64,000 bases of DNA, from NCBI RefSeq assembly GCF_001854325.1, contig NZ_CP017755.1, forward strand, positions 2,852,001 through 2,916,000, given 5' to 3'. This DNA is from Cupriavidus malaysiensis (GTDB taxonomy: Bacteria; Pseudomonadota; Gammaproteobacteria; Burkholderiales; Burkholderiaceae). The notes beneath the pieces are model-generated. The model ran no database searches, was not told the origin of the DNA, and saw nothing but the letters and a program-made list of their open reading frames with translations. How positions within the stretch are numbered: the stretch's first letter is position 1; each line of letters begins with the position of its first letter. Shown here piece by piece: positions 1 through 10,354 of this stretch. The translations under genes and the position numbers were made by a program.

Positions 1-558
1 GCGCTGGCCTACTTCGTCTGCGGCATGCAACTGGTGTTCCTGACCACTCACCTGCCGACCTATCTCGACGCCTGTGGCATGGACCCGATGCTGAGCGCCC
101 AGGCGCTCGGCATGATCGGCGGCTTCAATGTGCTGGGCAGCCTGTTCTTCGGCTGGGCCGGCGGGCGCTACAACAAGCTGCTGCTGCTCGGCGGCATCTA
201 CACCACCCGCTCCCTGGTGCTGACCTGGTATTTCTCCTCGGCGCCCACGCCGGCCAGCACGCTGGTGTTCGCCGCCATCATGGGTTTCCTCTGGCTGGGC
301 GTGGCGCCGCTGGTGTCGGGCTGGATCGCCGAGACCTTCGGCCTGCGCTGGCAGGCCATGCTCGGCGGCGTGGCCTTCTTCAGCCACCAGATCGGCAGCT
401 TCGTCGGCGCCTTCGGCGGCGGCCTGGTCTATGACGCCCTCGGCTCCTACACCATGGCCTGGCGGGCCGGCGTGGTGATGGGACTGAGCGCCGGCCTGGC
501 CCAGATCGCCTTCGCGCTCGCCACCCGGCCCCGCCCGCCACGCGTGGTCCCCACCTGA
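1..558 (+). CDS. MFS transporter, C-terminal part (5' end outside window)
   Basis: The reading frame is open from base 1 (A-L-A-Y-F-V...), so the gene starts upstream of the window. The visible 185 residues form about five or six hydrophobic segments typical of the C-terminal half of a 12-TM major facilitator permease, with glycine-rich helices (GMIGGFNVLGSLFFGW; GSFVGAFGGGLVYDALGSY) and a basic, Pro-rich cytoplasmic tail. It probably moves a small organic anion across the inner membrane, but the substrate cannot be read from this part. A second MFS gene follows on the same strand after a short gap; they belong to different MFS subfamilies, so cotranscription is possible but joint function is not implied. 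Confidence 0.8.
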   Translation, partial: ALAYFVCGMQLVFLTTHLPTYLDACGMDPMLSAQALGMIGGFNVLGSLFFGWAGGRYNKLLLLGGIYTTRSLVLTWYFSSAPTPASTLVFAAIMGFLWLGVAPLVSGWIAETFGLRWQAMLGGVAFFSHQIGSFVGAFGGGLVYDALGSYTMAWRAGVVMGLSAGLAQIAFALATRPRPPRVVPT

Positions 559-676
559 ACCCACGCGCAATGCACCGATACAACTTCCCGCTTTGCGCAC
601 CGGCGCGGGCGGGCAGATAATGGCGGGCGCCCGGCCGACGCCCGCCCGGGTGCCCGCCTCCGCCGCCATCCGTCCC

Positions 677-2068
677 ATGCCGTCACACCAAGGCCTTCCC
701 CATCCCCAGCGCGCCTGGGCCGTCCTGACTGTGTTCAGCGGCCTGGTCCTCGCCGTGCTGGACGGCTCCATCGCCAATATTGCCCTGCCCTCGATCTCGC
801 GCCAGCTCGGTGCCGCGCCGGCGGACACCATCTGGGTGGTCAACGGCTACCAGCTCGCGGTCACGGTCTGCCTGCTGCCGCTCTCCTCGCTGGGCGATAT
901 CCTCGGCTACAAGCGCGTCTACCGCGCCGGGCTGGCCATCTTCCTGCTGGCCTCGCTGCTGTGCGCGCTCTCGGTCAACCTGCCGATGCTGGTGGCGGCA
1001 CGCGTGCTGCAGGGCCTGGGCGGCGCCGGCATCATGAGCGTCAACACCGCGCTGGTGCGCTTCATCTATCCGCCCCGCAGCCTGGGCCGCGGCATCGGCC
1101 TGAATGCACTGGTGGTGGGCATCACCACCGCCATCGGCCCCTCGCTCGGGGCGCTGATCCTGTCGGTGGCGGACTGGCCCTGGCTGTTCGCCGTCAACGT
1201 GCCGGTGGCGCTGCTGGCGCTGACGCTGAGCCGCCGCTCGCTGCCCGAGACACCGCCGCAGCCGCGCGATTTCGACTACCCGAGCGCAGCGCTGTCGGCG
1301 GTGGTGTTCGGCCTGTTCATCCTCGGCGTCGACGGCCTCGGCCACGCCTCGCTGCGGCTGGCCGGCGGCGCCGGACTGGTTGCCGCGCTCGCGCTGGGCT
1401 GGGTGCTGGTGCGCCGCCAGCATGGCCGCCCCGCCCCGCTGGTGCCGGTGGACCTGTTCCGCAGCCGCGCCTTCACGCTGGCGGTGGGCACGTCGTTCTG
1501 CTCCTTCATGACGCAGATGCTGTCCTTCGTCGCCATGCCCTTCTACCTGGAGTACCAGCTCGGCCGCTCGCTGCACGAGACCGGCCTGCTGATCACGCCC
1601 TGGCCGCTGATGGTGGCATTGATGGCCCCGGTCTCGGGACGGATGTCGGACCGCTACCCGGCCAGCGTACTGGCCGGCGGCGGCCTGGGCCTGCTCGCCA
1701 CGGGCCTGCTGAGCCTGGCGCTGCTCGACAAGAACGCCGGCAATGTCGACGTGATGTGGCGCATGGCGATGTGCGGGCTCGGCTTCGGCCTGTTCCAGTC
1801 ACCCAACAACCGCGCCATGATCGGCGCCTCGCCGCCCGAGCGCAGCGGCGGCGCCAGCGGCGCGCAAGCGACCACGCGCCTGCTCGGCCAGACCACCGGC
1901 ACCGCGGTGGTCGCGCTGCTGTTCAGCCTCGACCGCAGCGGCGCGGCACGCATGGCGCTGGTCGTCGCGGCCTCGGTGGCCACGCTGGGCGCGGTGGTCA
2001 GCCTGAGCCGGCTGCGCGACGACAAGGCAACGACGCACGGCCACGCGGCGGCGGAACCGGACGCCTGA
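677..2068 (+). CDS. MFS drug/metabolite efflux permease, DHA2 (EmrB/QacA) type
   Basis: This is an inner-membrane proton-driven exporter of the 14-TM DHA2 family. TM1 carries the family pattern LVLAVLDGSIANIALPSI with the conserved Asp, followed by WVVNGYQLAVTVCLLPL. The motif A-like loop is GDILGYKRVYRAG, and a motif C-like glycine/proline-rich antiporter helix (GLNALVVGITTAIGPSLG) comes around residues 130-150. I chose the ATG at 677 because it leaves a short N-tail before TM1. In-frame ATG 620 and TTG 593 are alternatives that add a Pro/Ala-rich extension; none has a convincing ribosome-binding site. No membrane-fusion partner lies beside it. Substrate unknown. Confidence 0.85.
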   Translation: MPSHQGLPHPQRAWAVLTVFSGLVLAVLDGSIANIALPSISRQLGAAPADTIWVVNGYQLAVTVCLLPLSSLGDILGYKRVYRAGLAIFLLASLLCALSVNLPMLVAARVLQGLGGAGIMSVNTALVRFIYPPRSLGRGIGLNALVVGITTAIGPSLGALILSVADWPWLFAVNVPVALLALTLSRRSLPETPPQPRDFDYPSAALSAVVFGLFILGVDGLGHASLRLAGGAGLVAALALGWVLVRRQHGRPAPLVPVDLFRSRAFTLAVGTSFCSFMTQMLSFVAMPFYLEYQLGRSLHETGLLITPWPLMVALMAPVSGRMSDRYPASVLAGGGLGLLATGLLSLALLDKNAGNVDVMWRMAMCGLGFGLFQSPNNRAMIGASPPERSGGASGAQATTRLLGQTTGTAVVALLFSLDRSGAARMALVVAASVATLGAVVSLSRLRDDKATTHGHAAAEPDA

Positions 2069-2123
2069 GCATCCCAGCGACGCCAACAAGGCCAACAAGG
2101 CACGCCAAGCATAGTGTCTTGGC

Positions 2124-2149
2124 GCCCTCTCACCGCACGGAGAGAGGGC
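2124..2149. repeat. REP-like palindrome (GCCCTCTC...GAGAGGGC)
   Basis: Eight-base arms flank a 10-base loop and are followed by GGGGAGAGGGG. The sequence resembles the stronger palindrome at 8959-8984, suggesting a dispersed intergenic repeat family. It lies 56 bp past the stop of the DHA2 gene and could also act as a 3' hairpin. Confidence 0.4.
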
Positions 2150-2186
2150 GGGGAGAGGGGTGGTTTAGCAAGGCGCCACGCAAAAC

Positions 2187-2241
2187 GAAGCCGTCGGTGT
2201 GATCCAGCACGCGAGCACAAAAGCGAAGCCGTCGGTGTGAT
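2187..2241. repeat. 17-bp direct repeat, two copies
   Basis: The sequence GAAGCCGTCGGTGTGAT occurs at 2187-2203 and again at 2225-2241, 38 bp apart start to start, in the gap between the convergent DHA2 and Bug-receptor genes. Function unknown. Confidence 0.6.
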
Positions 2242-2282
2242 TCCCGCCACCGCGGCACCGAAAGCGCCCGCACCCCCACCAC

Positions 2283-3254
2283 TCAATCCGCCTTCGCTCC
2301 CGAAGCCTTGATCACCTTGGCCCACTTGGCGATCTCACTGCGCTGGAAGGTGGCCAGCCGCTCCGGCGAGCCGAGCATCGGTTCCAGCCCCAGCGTCTTC
2401 ATCTTGGCCTGCACGTCCGGCAGGCTGTAGACGCGGTTGGCCTCCGCATTGAGCTTGTCCTGCAGTTCCTTGGGCAGGTGCGCGGGCGCGAAGATGGCGA
2501 ACCAGGAATCGGCATCGAAGCCCGGCAGGCCCTGCTCGGCCAGCGTGGGGATGTCGGGCGCCGAGGGCGAGCGCTTGAGGCTGGTCACGCCCAGCGCGCG
2601 CAGCTTGCCTTCGCGCACCACCGGCAGCGCCGACGGCAGGTTGTCGAACATCATGCTGATGTGGCCGCCGAGCAGGTCGGGCAAGGCCATCGCGCGGCCC
2701 TTGTAGGGGACGTGGGTCAGCTTGACGCCGGCCAGGGTATTGAACATCTCCCCGGCCACATGCGGCGAGGTACCGACCCCGGGCGTGCCGAAGGTCAGCG
2801 CGCCCGGCCGGGTCTTGGCCAGCGCGATCAGCTCGGCCACGTCCTTGGCCGGCACCGAGGGATTGACCACCAGCACGTTGGGCGTGGACGCCACCAGGAT
2901 GATGGGGGTGAAGTCCTTGACCATGTCATACGGCATCTTGCTGTAGAGCGAGCCGTTGATCGAGTGCGTGCCGACCGTGCCCAGCACCAGCGTATAGCCG
3001 TCGGCAGGCGAACGCGCGGCCGCTTCGGCGCCGATATTGCCGCCCGCGCCGGGCTTGTTGTCGACCACCACCGGCTGGCCGAGCGCCGACTTCTCGGCGA
3101 ACAGGCGGGCCAGGATATCGGGCGCGCCGCCGCCGGGGAAGGTCACCACCATCCGGATCGGCTTGCTCGGGTAGGTGTCGGCGTGCGCCGGAGCGGCGGC
3201 CACGACGGCAAGGGCGGCGGCGGCGAGGGCCGTGCGCCAGGACTGGATTCGCAT
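2283..3254 (-). CDS. Bug/TctC-family extracytoplasmic solute receptor
   Basis: A 323-residue periplasmic binding protein of the tripartite tricarboxylate transporter (Bug) family. It starts MRIQSW and has a cleavable signal peptide ending ...APAHA at about residue 25. The mature N-terminus shows the family hallmark YPSKPIRMVVTFPGGGAPD, then DNKPGAGGNIGAEAAA, LTHVPYKG and the G-X-L-R-A-L-G-V strand. An in-frame extension up to 3350 lacks a ribosome site and would bury the signal peptide. No TctAB lies next to it, as is usual for the large Bug families of Burkholderiales. It is upstream-adjacent on the same strand to an SDR and an IclR regulator, so it may bind a carboxylate used by that locus. 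Ligand unknown. Confidence 0.9.
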   Translation of the reverse strand: MRIQSWRTALAAAALAVVAAAPAHADTYPSKPIRMVVTFPGGGAPDILARLFAEKSALGQPVVVDNKPGAGGNIGAEAAARSPADGYTLVLGTVGTHSINGSLYSKMPYDMVKDFTPIILVASTPNVLVVNPSVPAKDVAELIALAKTRPGALTFGTPGVGTSPHVAGEMFNTLAGVKLTHVPYKGRAMALPDLLGGHISMMFDNLPSALPVVREGKLRALGVTSLKRSPSAPDIPTLAEQGLPGFDADSWFAIFAPAHLPKELQDKLNAEANRVYSLPDVQAKMKTLGLEPMLGSPERLATFQRSEIAKWAKVIKASGAKAD

Positions 3255-3373
3255 GCTGTTGTCTCCTGCAGGCCCGCTTCTGCCGGGGGCCTTGCCAAGT
3301 TGGCTTCGGTTCGTGAGAGGGCGTGGCGCGGCCCGCCCGGGCCGCGCCACGTCCGCGCGGGGAGCCGGCCCCG

Positions 3374-4186
3374 TCAGACGGGCAGGTTGCCGAACTCCTG
3401 CATCACTTTATCGTGCAGGCGGCGCATGCCCTTGAGCCAGCGGTCGTAGTCCTGGCCCTTGCGGCGGTAGTACTCCAGTACTTCGGGGTGGGGCAGGACC
3501 AGGAAGCGCTCGTCGGCGATGCCCTCCAGCGTGACCGCGGCGACATGCTCCGGCGTGACCGAGCCATCCTGCAGGAAGCCCTTGCGCTCGCCCTTTTCGC
3601 CATACAGCATCTTGGTCTGCACGCCCTGCGGGCAGATGCAGCTGACCTTGATGCCGCGGTCACCGTAGGTGATCGACAGCCACTCGGCAAAGCCGATGGC
3701 GGCGTGCTTGGTGACCGCATAGGGCGCCGAGCCGATCTGCGACAGCAGGCCGGCCGCCGACACGGTGTTGACGAAATAACCGTCGCCACGCGCCAGCATC
3801 TGCGGCAGCACCGCGCGTGCCGCATGGATGTGGGCCATCACGTTGATCTCCCAGATGCGCTGCCATTCCTCCGCGCTGGCGTCGAGCGCCTTGCGCAGGA
3901 TGATGCCGGCGTTCGAGCAGAACACGTCGACCTGCCCGAAGCGGCGGGTCGCCTCGTCGGCCAGCGCCTGCACCGCGGCGGCATCGGCCACGTCGGTACG
4001 GCGGGCGAAGACCTCGCAGCCCGGCGCCTCGGCGGCCGCGGCTGCGGCGACCTGCTCGGCGCCGTCGGCGTCGATGTCGGCCACGGCCACGCCGCGCGCG
4101 CCGGCGCGGGCGAAGGCCAGCACCAGCGCGCGGCCGATGCCGGTGGCACCGCCGGTCACGACTACCGTCTTGTTGCGGATATCCAT
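3374..4186 (-). CDS. SDR-family NAD(P)-dependent oxidoreductase
   Basis: A 270-residue classical short-chain dehydrogenase. The cofactor motif TGGATGIG is at residues 11-18, an acidic residue after the second strand (VADIDAD) favours NAD(H), NAG is in CSNAGI, and the catalytic pair is YAVTK. The C-terminus (HPEVLEYYRRKGQDYDRWL) is longer than in a minimal SDR. ATG 4186 has a good ribosome site (CAGGAGAC). The frame runs on to 4753, but that part is the shadow of the IclR gene. Three 11-bp repeats lie just upstream of the ribosome site. It is probably cotranscribed with the IclR gene above and possibly the Bug gene below. Substrate not predictable. Confidence 0.88.
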   Translation of the reverse strand: MDIRNKTVVVTGGATGIGRALVLAFARAGARGVAVADIDADGAEQVAAAAAAEAPGCEVFARRTDVADAAAVQALADEATRRFGQVDVFCSNAGIILRKALDASAEEWQRIWEINVMAHIHAARAVLPQMLARGDGYFVNTVSAAGLLSQIGSAPYAVTKHAAIGFAEWLSITYGDRGIKVSCICPQGVQTKMLYGEKGERKGFLQDGSVTPEHVAAVTLEGIADERFLVLPHPEVLEYYRRKGQDYDRWLKGMRRLHDKVMQEFGNLPV

Positions 4187-4199
4187 CTCATGTCTCCTG

Positions 4200-4232
4200 T
4201 TGCTGTGTTGTTGCTGTGTTGTTGCTGTGTTG
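4200..4232. repeat. 11-bp tandem repeat, three copies
   Basis: TTGCTGTGTTG is repeated three times without interruption in the short gap between the IclR gene and the SDR gene. On the minus strand it lies within the SDR leader, only a few bases 5' of the CAGGAGAC ribosome site. Copy-number change here would alter the leader without affecting any protein. Confidence 0.85.
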
Positions 4233-4260
4233 GGGAATGGGCAGGATGAAGGGGTACGGA

Positions 4261-5154
4261 TCAGGGCAGGCGCTCCTCCGTGCTGTCGCCGCCCTGCCAG
4301 AGCCGGTGCTGGATCGCATCGGCCAGCGCGCGCACGCGCGGACCGAGGTTCGCTTCCAGGATCTCGGGCGGCAGCCGTTCGGCCGCGCCGCCGATATTGA
4401 TGGCCAGCACCTCGGCGCCGCCCTGCAGCCGCACCGGCGCGGCCGCGCCGGCGACGCTGCGCTCCCACTCGGCGTGGGCGAGGCAGAAACCGTGCCGCGC
4501 GTAGTCGCGCAGCGCACGCTCCAGGCGGCTGCGCACGCCCGGCCAGCGCGGGCCGTAGTGCCGCTCCAGCGTGGCCAGCACCGGCTGTCGGCGCGCCGGC
4601 GGCAGGCCGGCCAGCCAGGCGCGCCCGATCGCCGAGGTGGCCATCGGCAGGCGCGAGCCGGGCGTCAGGCGCTTGACCAGCGCGCCGCGCGGCTGGCAGG
4701 CCTCCAGGTAGATCATCTCGTGCCGGTCCGGCATCGCCAGCGCCACCGTGCAATCGGTGGCGAACGACAGCGACTGCATCAGCGGCCGCGCGATGTCGCG
4801 CAACCGTGAGCCGGCGATATAGCGGTGGCCCAGCACCAGCACGCCCTGGCCGAGCCGGTATTTCTCGCGCTCGGGTGCATAGACCAGATAGCCCAGCCGC
4901 GCCAGCGTGTAGCTGAGCCGGGACACCGTGGGGCGCGGCAGCCCGGTGCGGCGCGACAGCTCGGCATTACCGAGATAGTCGTCGTCGGGGCCGAAGGCAC
5001 GCATCAGTTCCATGCCGCGCGCGAGCGCGGTGACGAAGCTGCGGTCCGCCTCGCCATCCTCCGCCGCTGCCGCCACCGGCGCGCCGGAAGCGGCGCCGGC
5101 AACGGGCGCCGCGCTCGCATCGGTTGACAAAGGGATCGTTATGGTGCGCTTCAT
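4261..5154 (-). CDS. IclR-family transcriptional regulator
   Basis: A 297-residue protein with an N-terminal Ala-rich lead (residues 1-35), then the IclR winged helix (VTALARGMELMRAF; LSRRTGLPRPTVSRLSYTLARLGYL) and the C-terminal effector domain (LPMATSAIGRAWLAGLP; EEVLAINIGG-like strand). Such proteins bind operators as dimers or tetramers and respond to aromatic or carboxylic acids. It faces the livHMGF transporter across a 382-bp gap holding a perfect inverted repeat (5216-5234), so it probably controls that transporter, itself and the SDR downstream. Effector unknown. Confidence 0.88.
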   Translation of the reverse strand: MKRTITIPLSTDASAAPVAGAASGAPVAAAAEDGEADRSFVTALARGMELMRAFGPDDDYLGNAELSRRTGLPRPTVSRLSYTLARLGYLVYAPEREKYRLGQGVLVLGHRYIAGSRLRDIARPLMQSLSFATDCTVALAMPDRHEMIYLEACQPRGALVKRLTPGSRLPMATSAIGRAWLAGLPPARRQPVLATLERHYGPRWPGVRSRLERALRDYARHGFCLAHAEWERSVAGAAAPVRLQGGAEVLAINIGGAAERLPPEILEANLGPRVRALADAIQHRLWQGGDSTEERLP

Positions 5155-5215
5155 GACGACAACGACAGGAAAAACGACGACCAGCGGCCTGGGCCGCCAG
5201 GGCGTGAGAACGACC

Positions 5216-5234
5216 TATTTCGCGCAGCGAAATA
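5216..5234. promoter_or_regulatory. Inverted repeat, candidate IclR operator
   Basis: TATTTCGC-GCA-GCGAAATA is a perfect palindrome with 8-bp arms, 62 bp upstream of the IclR start codon and inside the divergent region. Its size and A/T-flanked GC core fit an IclR-type operator. Assignment to this regulator is inference from position. Confidence 0.5.
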
Positions 5235-5389
5235 CATCTCCGTATTCCTTGACTGTGCATCAGGCCGTATGCAACAGTCAATTAGAACGAACGATCGTGC
5301 GGGAATATCAGGGCTGACCTGCCTTCCACGACACGACGGGCCACGGCGCCGGTCCACGCCGCCGGGCCGCCAACTTCAGGAGACAAGAG

Positions 5390-5431
5390 ATGCACCACAC
5401 CTTATCCGCCACCGCGCCGCCACGCCGCTAG
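5390..5431 (+). CDS. 13-codon leader ORF upstream of livH
   Basis: ATG at 5390 follows a textbook ribosome site (CAGGAGACAAGAG), stronger than that of livH itself. It encodes MHHTLSATAPPRR and stops at TAG. It lies in the same reading frame as livH, which starts about 105 bp further on. It may be a leader peptide affecting liv expression, or the preserved start of a gene that has been lost. No run of one regulatory amino acid is present apart from His-His near the start, so classical attenuation is not evident. Confidence 0.35.
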   Translation: MHHTLSATAPPRR

Positions 5432-5536
5432 CGCTCGACGCCTTGGCGGCGCACCTGCCGCCCACCCTGCTTCGCCGCGTCCGGGCCCGCACGGCCCGTG
5501 CGTGCCTTCGTTCGCGATTCGAAAATAGGCAAGTCT

Positions 5537-6400
5537 GTGGCACTGTTCCTTCAGCAATTCCTCAATGGCCTGACGCTCGGCGGCGTCTACAGCCTGGTGG
5601 CGCTGGGCCTGACCCTGGTCTACGGCATCCTGCATGTTCCCAACTTCGCGCACGGCGCCTTCTACATGGCCGGCGCCTACGTGTCCTATTACGCCATGAC
5701 GGCGCTCGGCTGGAACTACTGGCTGGCCATGGCGGGCGCGGCGCTGGCCGTGGCGCTGCTGTCGATGCTGGCCGACCGGCTGGTGTTCCATCCGCTGCGC
5801 AATGCGCCGGAGCTGCACGACATGATCGCCGCGATCGGCATCATGCTGTTCCTCGAGGCCGGCGCGCAGGCGCTGTGGGGCGCCGACTTCCAGCGCATGC
5901 CCACGCCCTACGGCCAGCTCGTCGACCTGTTCGGCCTGACCGCGCCGGCACAGCGCCTGCTGATCATCGTGGCGGCCTTCGCGCTGATGGTGCTGCTGCA
6001 CCTGTTCCTGACCCGCACCGTGACCGGCGCCACCATCATGGCGATGGCGCAGAACCGCGAGGGCGCGGCGCTGGTCGGCATCGACGCCACCCGGGTGACG
6101 CTGCTGGTGTTCGCCATCTCGGGTGCGCTGGCGGCCGTCGCGGCCACGCTGTACGCGCCCATCAACCTGGTCTACCCGAGCATGGGCAACCTCGTCATCA
6201 CCAAGGCCTTCGTCATCATCATCCTCGGCGGCATGGGCAGTTTCCCGGGCGCCATCGCCGGCGGCCTGATCATCGGCATGGCCGAGAGCTTCGGCGGCTT
6301 CTACGTGTCGACCGATTACAAGGACATCATCGCCTTCGTGCTGCTGGTGGCCATCCTGTCGGTGCGCCCGCAGGGCCTGTTCGCCGCCAAGACCGCATAA
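5537..6400 (+). CDS. livH: ABC transporter permease LivH-type (branched-chain amino acid/amide family)
   Basis: First permease of a LIV-I-type importer in the inner membrane. From GTG 5537 it reads ALFLQQFLNGLTLGGVYSL, the usual start of LivH, followed by the family signature LTLVYGILHVPNFAHGAFYM and about eight TM helices. The EAA-like loop is around GAALVGIDATRVTLLVFAISG. GTG 5498 is an in-frame alternative 13 codons upstream without a ribosome site; the AGG at 5527 favours 5537. It heads livH-livM-livG-livF-binding protein. Substrates of this family include branched-chain amino acids, amides, urea and aromatic acids; the neighbouring IclR regulator suggests a carbon source, but the substrate is unproven. 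Confidence 0.9.
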   Translation: MALFLQQFLNGLTLGGVYSLVALGLTLVYGILHVPNFAHGAFYMAGAYVSYYAMTALGWNYWLAMAGAALAVALLSMLADRLVFHPLRNAPELHDMIAAIGIMLFLEAGAQALWGADFQRMPTPYGQLVDLFGLTAPAQRLLIIVAAFALMVLLHLFLTRTVTGATIMAMAQNREGAALVGIDATRVTLLVFAISGALAAVAATLYAPINLVYPSMGNLVITKAFVIIILGGMGSFPGAIAGGLIIGMAESFGGFYVSTDYKDIIAFVLLVAILSVRPQGLFAAKTA

Positions 6401-6413
6401 GGAGCCGGAAGCC

Positions 6414-7431
6414 ATGAACGCATTGCAAGGCAAGACGGGCTGGGCGCTGCTGCTGGCCCTGGCGGTGGCCTTTCCGCTGGTCGCCTCCAACAGTTACTTC
6501 CACACCGTGATGACGCTGGCCTACATCTACGCCATCGCCACCCTCGGCCTGAACCTGATCACCGGCTACACCGGCCAGCTCAACCTGGCGCATGGCGGCT
6601 TCATGGCCATCGGCGCCTACACGCTGGGCATCCTCACGGTCGACCACCAGGTGCCGTTCTGGACCGCGTTCGCGCTGTCCGGCGTGGTCTGCATGGTCAT
6701 CGGCTACTTCGTCGGCCTGGTGTCGCTGCGGCTGCGCGGGCACTACTTCTCGATCTTCACGCTGTGCGTCGGCTACATCATCTACCTGCTGATCGAGAAG
6801 TGGGAAAGCCTGACGCACGGCACCGTGGGCCTGATCGGCATCCCGGTGCCGGCGGCCATCGGGCCGCTGCAGTTCGACAGCGTGCTGGCGCAGTACTACC
6901 TGGTGCTGGCCTTCCTGGTGCTGGGCACCTGGCTGATGCACCGCATCGTCAGCTCGCTGCTGGGACGCAGCTTCCTGGCCGTGCGCAACAGCGAGGCGCT
7001 GGCCGAAGCGCTGGGCGTCAACCTGATGCGCACCAAGGTGCTGTCCTTCGTGCTGTCGGTCGGCTATGCGGGCTTCGCCGGCGCGCTGTATGCGGGCCAG
7101 GTGCGCTTCCTCGGCCCGGACATCGCCCGCACCGACCTCACCTTCGACATGGTGATGGCCATGCTGGTGGGCGGCACCGGCACCTTGCTGGGACCGCTGC
7201 TGGGCTCGGTGCTGGTGCCGTGGGTGACGCAGACGCTGCAGTTCCTGCAGGACTACCGCATGCTGGTGTTCGGCCCGGTGCTGATCCTGCTGATCATCTT
7301 CGTCCCGGACGGCATCGTCGGCTCCTGGCTCAAGCGCCAGGCGCGCCGCGAGGCCGCGATGCGCCGCACCGCACGGCAACCGGGCACGGCCCAGGCCGCC
7401 CGCGCCGCCAGCCCCACCGCCGGAGCCGACC

Positions 7432-7439
<8 letters not shown>
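6414..7439 (+). CDS. livM: ABC transporter permease LivM-type
   Basis: Second permease of the LIV-I-type importer, 341 residues with about nine or ten TM segments. The signature LGLNLITGYTGQLNLAHGGFMAIGAY lies at residues 45-70, and the C-terminal tail is basic and Ala-rich (KRQARREAAMRRT). It starts 13 bp after livH with GGAG upstream, and its last 8 bp overlap livG (ATGCTTGA), indicating translational coupling. It pairs with LivH to form the membrane channel. Confidence 0.92.
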
Positions 7440-8182
<743 letters not shown>

Positions 8183-8196
<14 letters not shown>

Positions 8197-8890
8197 GCGC
8201 GTCTCGCTTTCCTACGGCAGCTTCCGCGCCCTCGACAACATCAACCTGCACGCCGGCGCCGGCGAGCTGGTGGTGCTGCTGGGCGCCAACGGCGCCGGCA
8301 AGAGCTCGATCTTCCTGGCCCTGAGCGGCATCCACCGCACCAGCGGCGGCAGCATGCGCTTCGACGGCCGCGAACTCGGCGGCATGAAGCCGTCGCAGAT
8401 CGTGCAGGCCGGCCTGGTGCACTGCCCCGAGGGACGCAAGCTGTTCCCCGCCATGAGCGTGGAGAAGAACCTGGTGCTGGGCGCCTACGTGCACCGCGGC
8501 GACCGCGCCGGCAGCCAGCGCACGCTGGAAGAGCTCTACCAGATGTTCCCCATCCTGCGCGAGAAGCGTCACCAGGCCGCTGGCTCGCTGTCCGGTGGGC
8601 AGCAGCAGATGGTGGCGCTGGGCCGCGCGCTGATGGGCCGCCCGCGCGCGCTGCTGCTCGACGAGCCCTCGCTCGGCCTGGCGCCGCTGGTGGTCAAGCA
8701 GATGTTCGAGGTGATCCAACGCATCAACCGCGCCGGCACCACGGTGCTGCTGGCCGAGCAGAACGCCTACGCGGCACTGGGCATCGCGCACCGTGCCTAC
8801 GTGATCGAAGGGGGGCGCATCGTCATGGAAGGCGACCGCGACACCCTGCTCAAGGACGAAGGCATCCGCAAGGCGTACATCGGCGGGTGA
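8183..8890 (+). CDS. livF: ABC transporter ATP-binding protein LivF-type
   Basis: A 235-residue ATPase with Walker [10 protein letters not shown] (about residues 34-42), a canonical [16 protein letters not shown] signature, Walker [15 protein letters not shown] and the LivF-typical C-terminus ([19 protein letters not shown]). The ATG lies inside livG, a 14-bp overlap. It forms the ATPase heterodimer with LivG; because LivG's signature is degenerate, LivF supplies the only canonical signature motif of the pair. Confidence 0.93.
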
Positions 8891-8958
8891 GCGATGCAAG
8901 CGGGCCGAGGGTGTCATCCTCGCAGCCCCGACCAGCGGGCTCCTGCCCTCTTCCCCGG

Positions 8959-8984
8959 CCCCTCTCCCGCAAGCGGGAGAGGGG
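8959..8984. repeat. Perfect 12-bp-arm palindrome, REP-like
   Basis: CCCCTCTCCCGC-AA-GCGGGAGAGGGG sits between livF and the binding-protein gene. Such CTCTCCCGCAAGCGGGAGAG elements are common intergenic palindromes in Burkholderiales. Inside an operon it may stabilise upstream mRNA or attenuate, tuning the ratio of transporter to binding protein. There is no T-run, so it is not a typical intrinsic terminator. Confidence 0.6.
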
Positions 8985-9100
8985 AGCACACCGGCAGCAC
9001 TCCACGGACCCGGCTACCCGCCCTGCTCCCTGGGCACAGCAACACGATGAACAAGCAAGCCATACCCGAGCAATACGCAACGACAACAGGAGACAGCCTC

Positions 9101-10273
<1,173 letters not shown>

Positions 10274-10294
10274 GCCGGCACCGCCGGAAAGCCT

Positions 10295-10329
10295 GCGGCG
10301 CGCGGCGGGACACTCCCGCCGCGCGCCGC
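10295..10329. terminator. Strong GC hairpin between convergent genes
   Basis: Sixteen-base perfect arms (10295-10310 and 10314-10329, core GCGGCGCGCGGCGGGA) with a CAC loop lie between the liv binding-protein gene and the convergent DUF6600-type gene. There is no clear T-run, so it would work as a bidirectional hairpin barrier, perhaps Rho-assisted. Confidence 0.6.
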
Positions 10330-10354
10330 TTGCCTTGGGGCCCTCCGCCCAGGA

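Larger units (their letters stand above)
5155..5536. other. Divergent control region, IclR gene / liv operon
   Basis: This 382-bp gap carries the promoters of the IclR gene (leftward) and the liv operon (rightward). It contains a perfect 8-bp-arm inverted repeat at 5216-5234, a -35-like TTGACT at 5249-5254, and a 13-codon ORF at 5390-5431 with a strong ribosome site. I found no larger gene. Confidence 0.6.
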
